Source: Janthinobacterium sp. GW458P (GTDB taxonomy: Bacteria; Pseudomonadota; Gammaproteobacteria; Burkholderiales; Burkholderiaceae_D). From it: a stretch of 64,000 nt of DNA. Positions 57,886 through 64,000 of the stretch are shown here, one piece after another. Every line of letters begins with the position of its first letter. The first letter of the stretch is position 1. Where the stretch lies: assembly GCF_002127585.1 (NCBI RefSeq), contig NZ_NEGZ01000007.1, forward strand, positions 1-64,000. The letters are read 5' to 3'. The position numbers and the translations under genes were made by a program. A model generated the notes under the pieces. That model ran no database searches. It saw only the letters and a program-made list of their open reading frames with translations, and was not told where the DNA came from.

Positions 57886-57986
57886 GTTGACTTCCTAATA
57901 GATTACACGCTCAAATGGTGGTTCCGACTATGCTGCTGTGCGGACTCTGCCTTATTTACTTTTCCTGAGCGAACGGAAAGCCGACA

Positions 57987-58016
57987 AGTATAAGCGGCTT
58001 TGCCGTGCTGAGTCAA
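57987..58016 (-). promoter_or_regulatory. Sigma-70 promoter for rplM-rpsI
   Basis: On the minus strand, -35 TTGACT (58011-58016) and -10 TATACT (57987-57992) are spaced 18 nt apart, the best matching promoter in the window. It is about 100 nt upstream of the rplM start. Confidence 0.75.
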
Positions 58017-58110
58017 GCCGCGATGCAGAGCGGCTGCGGGCTGGCGGGCGGCACATGGACAGGCGTTCCTCTATTACAATACAAAACGCTTACAATTTTC
58101 GGAGAGTACG

Positions 58111-58539
58111 ATGGAATGCAAAGTCAGCTGGAATGGCCCGTCGGGCATGAGTTTTCGGGCAGAAACCGGTTCCGGCCACATGGTGACCATGGATGGCGCG
58201 CCAGATGGCGGCGGCCACAACCTGGCGCCACGCCCCATGGAAATGGTCTTGCTGGGCACGGGCGGCTGCACCGCCTATGACGTGGTGCTGATCCTGAAGC
58301 GGGGCCGCGAAGCCGTCAACGGCTGCGAAGTGACCCTGAAGGCCGAGCGCGCCGACACCGATCCGAAAGTATTTACCAAGATCCACTTCCACTTCACCGT
58401 GCGGGGCAAGGCATTGAAACCGGCGGCCGTGGAACGGGCCGTGACTTTGTCGCATGACAAATATTGCTCGGCGTCCATCATGCTGGCAAAAACGGCGGAA
58501 ATTACGCATTCCTTCGAGATCATCGAAGAAAGCGCCTGA
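58111..58539 (+). CDS. OsmC family protein
   Basis: A 142-residue protein with the two conserved cysteines of the OsmC/Ohr family, in LLGTGGCTAYDVVLILKR (near residue 53) and SHDKYCSASIMLAKT. Some members are thiol peroxidases acting on organic hydroperoxides; this YhfA-like subgroup (MECKVSWNGPSGMSF) is less well defined. The start has GGAGAG upstream and a TTACAAT -10-like element. Repeat copy C begins inside its last codons. Confidence 0.9.
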   Translation: MECKVSWNGPSGMSFRAETGSGHMVTMDGAPDGGGHNLAPRPMEMVLLGTGGCTAYDVVLILKRGREAVNGCEVTLKAERADTDPKVFTKIHFHFTVRGKALKPAAVERAVTLSHDKYCSASIMLAKTAEITHSFEIIEESA

Positions 58540-58660
58540 GCCAACCTCCTGCGCGCCGGCGTAGGCGGCCTGCGATGCTCACCGTGCTCCAGCACGGTTG
58601 CGCCTCTACCACCTCTCCCTTCCGCTCGCTACGGTTTTGCCAGGCGTTTCACGTCTCAGG
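58535..58660 (-). repeat. Dispersed hairpin repeat, copy C (inverted)
   Basis: Read on the minus strand it begins CCTGAG and contains CAAAACCGTAGCGAGCGG, identical to copy A, and the central near-palindrome ACCGTGCTGGAGCACGGT (58581-58598), then GAGCATCGCAGGCCGC as in A and B. Ends CCTGAG (58535-58540) and CTCAGG (58655-58660) are inverted copies. The left end overlaps the OsmC stop codon (58537-58539). The segment between start and centre has diverged in length from A and B. Confidence 0.8.
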
Positions 58661-58692
58661 CATGCATAGGCGCTCTTCGGAGCGCCTTTGTT

Positions 58693-59337
58693 TTAAATAT
58701 AATACGCCGTCTTTGTCATCACTTTCCCCATGATGCCCATCAACGCCTTCACAGGCGCCGGGGTGTCGATGGCGCCCAATCGCTGGGCCGCGGCGCCGTG
58801 TTCCACCTCGTCGATGGCCATCTGCTTGACGATGGCGCGCGATTTCGCATCCTGCGGCGGCAATTCCTGCAAGTGGCTGGCCAGGTGCGCTTCCACCTGG
58901 CGCTCCGTTTCCACGACAAAACCCAGGCTGCGGCCGTCGCCCATGCGCGCGGCGATGGTGCCCAGCGCAAACGACCCCGCATACCACAGGGGATTGAGCA
59001 GGCTCAAACGCGAGCCCAGCTCCGTCAGGCGCTGCGCCGTCCAGGCCAGGTGGTCTTCCTCTTCGCGTCCCGCCTCGTCGAACTGGGCGCGGATGGCCGG
59101 GCTGTGCGCATAGCGGGCCTGCGAGTTGTACAGCGCCTGCGCGCACACTTCGCCGACATGGTTGACGCGCATCAAGCCGGCGCTGTGGCGCTGTTCGGCC
59201 GGGCTCAGCTCCGCATCGGGCGCATGCGCGGCCGGCGTGGGGCGCGAGGCCGAGGCCACGCCCGCCATGACGCGCAAGGCCTTGTCGGCGCCGACAATCA
59301 AACGATCCAGGGGGTGAAAATGGCGGTTCGCGGTCAT
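58693..59337 (-). CDS. coq7: 2-polyprenyl-3-methyl-6-methoxy-benzoquinol monooxygenase (Coq7)
   Basis: A 214-residue di-iron hydroxylase for a late step of ubiquinone synthesis. The carboxylate-bridged site is visible as two EXXH-type repeats: [25 protein letters not shown] and [11 protein letters not shown], then [16 protein letters not shown] proline/alanine-rich insert near residues 28-42 is common in this genus group. Single gene, convergent with the OsmC gene across repeat copy C. Confidence 0.94.
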   Translation of the reverse strand: MTANRHFHPLDRLIVGADKALRVMAGVASASRPTPAAHAPDAELSPAEQRHSAGLMRVNHVGEVCAQALYNSQARYAHSPAIRAQFDEAGREEEDHLAWTAQRLTELGSRLSLLNPLWYAGSFALGTIAARMGDGRSLGFVVETERQVEAHLASHLQELPPQDAKSRAIVKQMAIDEVEHGAAAQRLGAIDTPAPVKALMGIMGKVMTKTAYYI

Positions 59338-59423
59338 CGTGGGCTATTCATGTAAGGGAAAACATGAATTATAGGACGATCAGGGCCAGCCGTACCCGCG
59401 CGGCGCGCAGGGCGAACGGGGCT

Positions 59424-59855
59424 TTATTGACCTGTGCGCGCTTTTTCCTGCTCGATCCAGTCCACCACGGGGCCGACTGCATCGAGGCCGGACAGGCTTT
59501 TCCCCACGCCCAGGTTCAGCGAAATCAGGAAGGAAATGCTGTCGACGGGGATATCCGGGCAATGCTCGGCAAACGCGGTACGAAAACGCTCCGATTGCAA
59601 TACGCGCAAGACTTTCTCGCCGCTCATGAATTGCAGCACGCTGGCAATGCTGTGCCCGCCTCCTATCGAGTGGTAGATAAAGCGGTTGTAGCGCGCATCG
59701 ATCTGCTTGAAATCGAGCGTTTCCTCCGTCATCAGGCCCGCCAGGTAGTACAGGCCCAGGCTGACGCGGAAAAAACCGATGGCTTCGGCGCTGGTCATGC
59801 CGGCGCGCGCCACCGCCAGTACCTTGTCCTGCATCGCCTGATCGATCGTTCGCAT
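59424..59855 (-). CDS. Hypothetical protein, mostly alpha-helical
   Basis: A 143-residue protein starting MRTIDQAMQDKVLAVARAG. It has helical segments with hydrophobic patches (AIGFFRVSLGLYYLAGLMTEE; SIASVLQFMSGEKVLRVLQ) and a motif HSIGGGHSIASVL; no signal peptide or recognised domain. Codon use and the typical start region suggest a real gene. I do not recognise a family. It lies alone between coq7 and the divergent NatA-like gene. Confidence 0.7.
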   Translation of the reverse strand: MRTIDQAMQDKVLAVARAGMTSAEAIGFFRVSLGLYYLAGLMTEETLDFKQIDARYNRFIYHSIGGGHSIASVLQFMSGEKVLRVLQSERFRTAFAEHCPDIPVDSISFLISLNLGVGKSLSGLDAVGPVVDWIEQEKARTGQ

Positions 59856-60003
59856 TGCACTCTCCCGCGCCGTCCGCCGGCGCCTACCGGGCCAGCTTGC
59901 ATGAAGATGCTGTTTTTTTCAATAGACCAAACGATATTTCCATCTTGCAAGTTACATTTTTTGCATGCTACCCTAGCTCCTCCCTATCGAATGGATGAAC
60001 TAC

Positions 60004-60783
60004 ATGATTGAGGTCAAGCACCTGGCAAAACGTTTTCGCATGCCGCCCCACAAGGGCAAGGCCGTGCGGGTCAGCGATCCGCGCGAACACGATGGCTGGT
60101 TCCACGCCGTGCGCGACGTCAGTTTCAGCTGCGCCCCCGGCGAAGTGCTGGGCTTGCTTGGGCCTAACGGCGCCGGCAAGACCACCACCCTGCGCCTGCT
60201 GTCGACGGCACTGCAAGCGGATGCGGGCAGCGCCCTCGTCAACGGCGTCGACGTGCTGCAGCAGCCGCTGGCGGCGCGCCAAAGCATCGGCTTTTTGTCC
60301 GGCTCGACGGGCTTGTACGGCCGCCTGACGGCGCGCGAGAACGTGGAGTATTTCGGCCGCCTGCACGGCATGCCGGCCGACAAGCTGAAACGCCGCTGCG
60401 ACGAGCTGTTTGCGCTGCTGCACATGGAGGAATACGGCGGCAAGCGGGCCGATCAGTTGTCGACGGGCATGAAACAGAAATGCGCGATCGCCCGCACCGT
60501 CGTGCACGAGCCGCAGGTGGTGATCCTCGACGAGCCGACGACGGGCCTGGACGTGATGTCGGCCAAGATCCTGCTCGACTTCATCGCCAGCTACAAGGCG
60601 CTGCGCGTGCCGCTGATCTTTTCCACGCACCACCTGCACGAGGTGGAAAAGCTGTGCGACCGGGTCTGCATCATCAACCGCGGCACCACTGCCTTCAACG
60701 GCACCATCGACGAGCTGCGCCATCTGGGCGGCAGTACCGATCTGTACGACGCCTTTGTCAGCGTCATCAACCAGGAAGCCTGA
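60004..60783 (+). CDS. ABC transporter ATP-binding protein (NatA-like)
   Basis: A 259-residue ATPase with Walker [14 protein letters not shown] (near residue 52), signature [13 protein letters not shown] (near 150), Walker [13 protein letters not shown] and the switch histidine in FSTHHLHE. An N-terminal insertion [20 protein letters not shown] separates the first strands, as in NatA of Na+ exporters. The ATG at 60004 was preferred to one 9 nt upstream. The permease gene begins 4 nt after its stop. Confidence 0.9.
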   Translation: MIEVKHLAKRFRMPPHKGKAVRVSDPREHDGWFHAVRDVSFSCAPGEVLGLLGPNGAGKTTTLRLLSTALQADAGSALVNGVDVLQQPLAARQSIGFLSGSTGLYGRLTARENVEYFGRLHGMPADKLKRRCDELFALLHMEEYGGKRADQLSTGMKQKCAIARTVVHEPQVVILDEPTTGLDVMSAKILLDFIASYKALRVPLIFSTHHLHEVEKLCDRVCIINRGTTAFNGTIDELRHLGGSTDLYDAFVSVINQEA

Positions 60784-60787
60784 GACC

Positions 60788-61984
60788 ATGTGGACCATCT
60801 ACCTGAAAGAATTGCTGGAACTCACGCGCGACCGCAAGACGCTGATCTTCACCATCCTCATCCCGATCTTTGCCATGCCGCTGATCTTTGGCGGCTTCGC
60901 CTATGTTTCGAACAATATGTTCAAGAATGCGAAGACGGCGGAAATGCGCTACACCCTGTTCGGCAAGGACCATTCGCCTGGCCTGAGCGCGCGTTTTGCC
61001 CAGCAACACAACTTGCGCGAAGTACCGCTGGCCAGCGAGGGCGACATCCGCCGCGCCATCGGCGACGACACCATCAAGTTCGCCGTCGTCATCCCGCCCC
61101 GGTTTGAAGAGGCGCTGCGGCAGCACCGGCAAGCCAAGGTGACCCTGCATTACAACAGCGCCAGCACGGTCGATGTGACCCAGCAGCGGGTGCGCGACAT
61201 CGTCGACGCTTACAACGCCAGCCTGCGCGAAGGGGCGCTGTCGGCCCTGAACCTGAGTCCGGCCCAGCTGGCCTTCGCCCTGCACCCCATCGTGCTCGAC
61301 AAGCAATCGACGGCCAACGAGCGCGAGCAGATGGGCGCCATCATCGGCGGCATGGTGCCCTATCTGCTGCTGATGGTGTGCCTGACGGCGGCCATGTACC
61401 CGGCCATCGACCTGGGCGCCGGCGAAAAGGAGCGGGGCACGCTGGAAACCCTGCTGCTGGCGCCCGTGCCGCGCAGCGCCATCGTGCTGGCCAAGTTTCT
61501 CGTGCTGTTTACGGTGGGCATGACCTCGGCCGTGCTGATGGTGGGCAGCATGGGCGCCCTGCTGGCCATCTTCGGCAGCTCGCTCGAAGGCCACATGGCC
61601 GTCATGGTGCACAGCATCGGCTTGCCCGACCTGGCCATGGTGACCCTGATGCTGGTGCCGACGGCCGCCATCTTCGCCTCGCTGCTGCTGTCAATCTCGA
61701 TCTACGCGAAAAGCTACAAGGAAGCGGCGGGCATGATCACGCCGCTGATGCTGTTCGTCATCCTGCCCACCGTGGCGGCCATGCTGCCCGGCGTCGAGCT
61801 GAACTGGATCTGGGCCATGGTGCCGCTGACGAATGTCTCGCTGGCCATGAAGGAACTGGTGAAAGGCACCATGGATTACCGCATGTTCGGCGTGATCCTG
61901 GCCTCGACCACGGTCATCGCGGGCGCCCTGCTGATGCTGTGCCGCTGGTGGTTTAACCGGGAATCGGTACTGTTCCGTAACTGA
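60788..61984 (+). CDS. ABC-2 type transporter permease (NatB-like)
   Basis: A 398-residue membrane protein: one N-terminal helix (about 18-40), a large extracytoplasmic domain (about 41-185), then five to six helices from 190 to 390. The EKERGTLETLLLAPVPRSAIVLAKFL motif is typical of ABC-2 permeases of the NatB group. With the preceding ATPase it forms a probable exporter; substrate (ions or another compound) is not known. An upstream ATG at 60755 would overlap the ATPase gene; 60788 was chosen. Confidence 0.9.
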   Translation: MWTIYLKELLELTRDRKTLIFTILIPIFAMPLIFGGFAYVSNNMFKNAKTAEMRYTLFGKDHSPGLSARFAQQHNLREVPLASEGDIRRAIGDDTIKFAVVIPPRFEEALRQHRQAKVTLHYNSASTVDVTQQRVRDIVDAYNASLREGALSALNLSPAQLAFALHPIVLDKQSTANEREQMGAIIGGMVPYLLLMVCLTAAMYPAIDLGAGEKERGTLETLLLAPVPRSAIVLAKFLVLFTVGMTSAVLMVGSMGALLAIFGSSLEGHMAVMVHSIGLPDLAMVTLMLVPTAAIFASLLLSISIYAKSYKEAAGMITPLMLFVILPTVAAMLPGVELNWIWAMVPLTNVSLAMKELVKGTMDYRMFGVILASTTVIAGALLMLCRWWFNRESVLFRN

Positions 61985-62167
61985 TACTTACGTGGCGCGG
62001 CCGGAAGGCGCACATCCGGCGCGCCGTCCACCCCATCGAACTGCGCTCTGGGCACGCGAAAATGCCGTGCATCGCATGCAACTGCCCAGTACGTCCTAAA
62101 TTCAATACAATGCCAGCATAGATTAGCCCTGCAGCACGGGGCTGCAACAGCATGAGCAAGGAGTTGT

Positions 62168-63061
62168 ATGGAATTGCAGATTCGCAAATTGTCGAAAACC
62201 TACGCGAATGGCGTGGTGGCGCTGGACAACGTTTCGCTGACGATACCGCCCGGGATGTTTGGCTTGCTGGGTCCGAACGGCGCCGGCAAGTCGACCCTGA
62301 TGCGCACCCTGGCCACCCTGCAGGAATGCGATTCCGGCTCCATCTTCTTCGGCGACTACGACGTGCTCGACGACAAGGACGACATCCGCCGCATGCTGGG
62401 CTACCTGCCGCAGGACTTCGGCCTGTACCCGAAAGTGACGGCCTATGAACTGCTCGACCACTTCGCCACGTTGAAAGGGCTGTCGCAGCGGGCGCGCCGG
62501 CGCGAAGTCGTCGACGGCCTGCTGCAGCAAACCAATCTGTTCGACGTGCGCCACCAGCGCCTGGGCAGCTTTTCCGGCGGCATGCGCCAGCGCTTCGGCA
62601 TCGCCCAGGCCCTGCTGGGCGACCCCAAGCTGATCATCGTCGACGAACCGACGGCCGGACTCGACCCGCAGGAGCGCGTGCGCTTCCACAACCTGCTGTC
62701 CGACATCGGCGAAGACAAGACGGTGATCCTGTCGACCCACATCGTGTCCGACGTGGCCGACCTGTGTGCCAACATGGCCATCATCAACAAGGGCCATTTG
62801 CTGCTGTGCGGCAAGACCCAGGAACTGATCGATGAAGTCAGCAGCAAGATCTGGGCGCGCTTCGTTGAAAAAAAGGAGCTGGCCAGCTTCCAGCAGCGCC
62901 ACGCCGTCATTTCCACGCGCCTGCTGTCGGGCCGTACCCTGATCCACGTCTACAGCGACGAGGACCCGGGCGACGGCTTCGAGGAAGCCATCGGCGACCT
63001 GGAAGACCTGTATTTCGCCACCATTGCCGGGCGCCACCGCGTCGCCCCGCAGTGCGACTGA
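62168..63061 (+). CDS. ABC transporter ATP-binding protein
   Basis: A 297-residue ATPase with Walker [14 protein letters not shown], signature [15 protein letters not shown], Walker [13 protein letters not shown] and STHIV switch. The C-terminal 70 residues (about 230-297) form an extra regulatory segment. The next gene starts 10 nt after its stop and encodes the matching permease, so the two form one unit, separate from the preceding NatAB pair by a 183-nt gap with an ATACAAT -10-like element. Confidence 0.92.
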   Translation: MELQIRKLSKTYANGVVALDNVSLTIPPGMFGLLGPNGAGKSTLMRTLATLQECDSGSIFFGDYDVLDDKDDIRRMLGYLPQDFGLYPKVTAYELLDHFATLKGLSQRARRREVVDGLLQQTNLFDVRHQRLGSFSGGMRQRFGIAQALLGDPKLIIVDEPTAGLDPQERVRFHNLLSDIGEDKTVILSTHIVSDVADLCANMAIINKGHLLLCGKTQELIDEVSSKIWARFVEKKELASFQQRHAVISTRLLSGRTLIHVYSDEDPGDGFEEAIGDLEDLYFATIAGRHRVAPQCD

Positions 63062-63071
63062 GGGGGCGGCC

Positions 63072-64000
63072 ATGTTTGCCATCGCCCGCTTTGAAGCGTG
63101 GCAGCGCCTCAAGCTGCTGTCGACCTGGGTGTACTTCGCCATGTTCCTGGCCCTGGCCATGCTGTGGATGGCGGCCGCCGGCGGCGTCTTCAAGGAAGCG
63201 AGCATCAGTTTCGGCGGCAAGTTCCTGATCAACGCGCCCCGTTCGCTGGCGTTCAGCTGCAGCCTGCTGGGCTGTTTCGGCGCCGTGGTGGTGGCCGCCA
63301 TGATGGGCCGCTCGGTGCAGCAGGACTTCGAATACGGCATGCAGCATTTCTTCTTCAGCGCGCCGATCAAGAAATACCAGTACGTTTTCGGCCGCTTCCT
63401 CGGCGCCTGGCTGGTGCTGGCCGTCGTGTTCTCCAGCATCGTGATCGGCGCCTGGCTGGGCGCCTGGCTGCCCGGCATCGATCCAGAACGGCTGGGGCCG
63501 CAACGCGCGCTGGCCTACCTGATGCCGTATGTATTTACCCTGCTGCCGAATCTGTTCATCTTCGGCGCCATCTTCTTCATCATCGCCGCCCTGACGCGGC
63601 GCATGCTGCCCGTGTACATCAGCTCGGTAGTCATGCTGATCGGCTACCTGGTGGCGCCCTCGCTGGCGCGCGACCTCGACTACAAGACGCTGGCCGCCCT
63701 GATCGACCCCTTCGGCACGACGGCGCTGATACGCCTGACGGAATACTGGCCGAATGCGGAGCGCAACACGCGCCTGGTGAGCCTGGAAGGCGTGTACCTG
63801 CTGAACCGCGCCATCTGGTCCGGCTTCGCCCTCGTGACCTTGCTGCTTGGCTACTGGCGCTTCCAGTTCCACGCCACGATGGACGCGGGCGCGACCAAGC
63901 GCCGCAGCGACGGCGACGCCCCCCTGCGCCTGTCGAACGCCTCGCTGGACACGCAGCAAGCGCCCGACTTCGCGCAGCGCAGCCTGGCCGTCCTGCTCGT
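63072..64000 (+). CDS. ABC-2 permease, probably fused to an M1-type aminopeptidase (cut by window edge)
   Basis: The first 309 codons are visible. It starts [22 protein letters not shown] and has six hydrophobic helices by about residue 275, with [22 protein letters not shown] between helices. Beyond residue 275 it becomes polar ([16 protein letters not shown]), as expected before a soluble domain. In related bacteria I recall this permease continuing to about 1200 residues with a second permease half and a C-terminal M1 metallopeptidase; that part is outside the window and is inferred. Start has GGGGGCGG upstream. Confidence 0.75.
   Translation, partial: MFAIARFEAWQRLKLLSTWVYFAMFLALAMLWMAAAGGVFKEASISFGGKFLINAPRSLAFSCSLLGCFGAVVVAAMMGRSVQQDFEYGMQHFFFSAPIKKYQYVFGRFLGAWLVLAVVFSSIVIGAWLGAWLPGIDPERLGPQRALAYLMPYVFTLLPNLFIFGAIFFIIAALTRRMLPVYISSVVMLIGYLVAPSLARDLDYKTLAALIDPFGTTALIRLTEYWPNAERNTRLVSLEGVYLLNRAIWSGFALVTLLLGYWRFQFHATMDAGATKRRSDGDAPLRLSNASLDTQQAPDFAQRSLAVLL

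Overview
The window is GC-rich chromosomal DNA from a betaproteobacterium, most likely family Oxalobacteraceae and close to Janthinobacterium or Massilia. This rests on recalled gene orders and protein families: xseB-ispA-dxs beside a Rieske oxygenase, dusB-fis-purH followed by ruvC-ruvA-ruvB, erpA-bactofilin-argC-rpsI-rplM, the BPSS1780-type membrane protein next to an APH-type homoserine kinase, and Coq7. No search was run. About 59 protein genes are packed tightly. Most are core metabolism, translation and repair. I see no prophage, insertion sequence, CRISPR array, rRNA or tRNA.

Layout. 1-3927 (minus strand): the end of a FUSC membrane protein gene, then xseB-ispA-dxs for isoprenoid precursors. 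4334-7406 (plus): Rieske oxygenase, EamA transporter and mercaptopyruvate-type sulfurtransferase. 7450-14146 (minus): ABC-F ATPase preceded by a small leader reading frame, ZIP metal transporter, dienelactone hydrolase and polA. 14451-16682 (plus): DUF2782 protein, thrB and BPSS1780 protein. uvrD follows on the minus strand, then two small plus-strand genes, a secreted heptad-repeat protein and glutathione-dependent formaldehyde dehydrogenase. 22241-27526 (minus): an ANTAR response regulator and a thiamine operon, thiC-thiS-thiG-thiD-thiE, behind a TPP riboswitch.

27610-34828 is the most accessory-looking part: a signalling block with a Crp-like regulator, hybrid histidine kinase and REC-PAS protein on one strand, a divergent GGDEF-EAL protein, and a perfect 22-bp palindrome between the divergent genes. 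A porin follows, then a 1273-residue exported Sel1/ankyrin protein. 39261-49578 holds valS, a DUF2147 protein, DUF188-ruvB-ruvA-ruvC (transcribed ruvC first), purH, fis, dusB and a histidine phosphatase. 49582-59855 holds a YbhB-like protein, dtd/tyrS, an M23 peptidase, anmK, erpA, bactofilin, argC, rpsI/rplM, OsmC, coq7 and an orphan gene. 60004-64000 carries two ABC export-type systems; the last permease gene is cut by the window edge.

The most unusual signals are non-coding. Three intergenic copies of an approximately 115-125 nt element (5493-5606, 45514-45637 and 58535-58660, the last inverted) share terminal inverted repeats and a central hairpin whose stem differs between copies by compensatory base changes. 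A fourth, more distant element with a similar plan lies at 54803-54893. Other points of interest are the leader frame before the ABC-F gene, the palindrome at the Crp-like locus, a ZIP gene whose conserved N-terminus appears to precede any standard start codon, and a strong hairpin between purH and ruvC that faces the wrong way for its neighbours.
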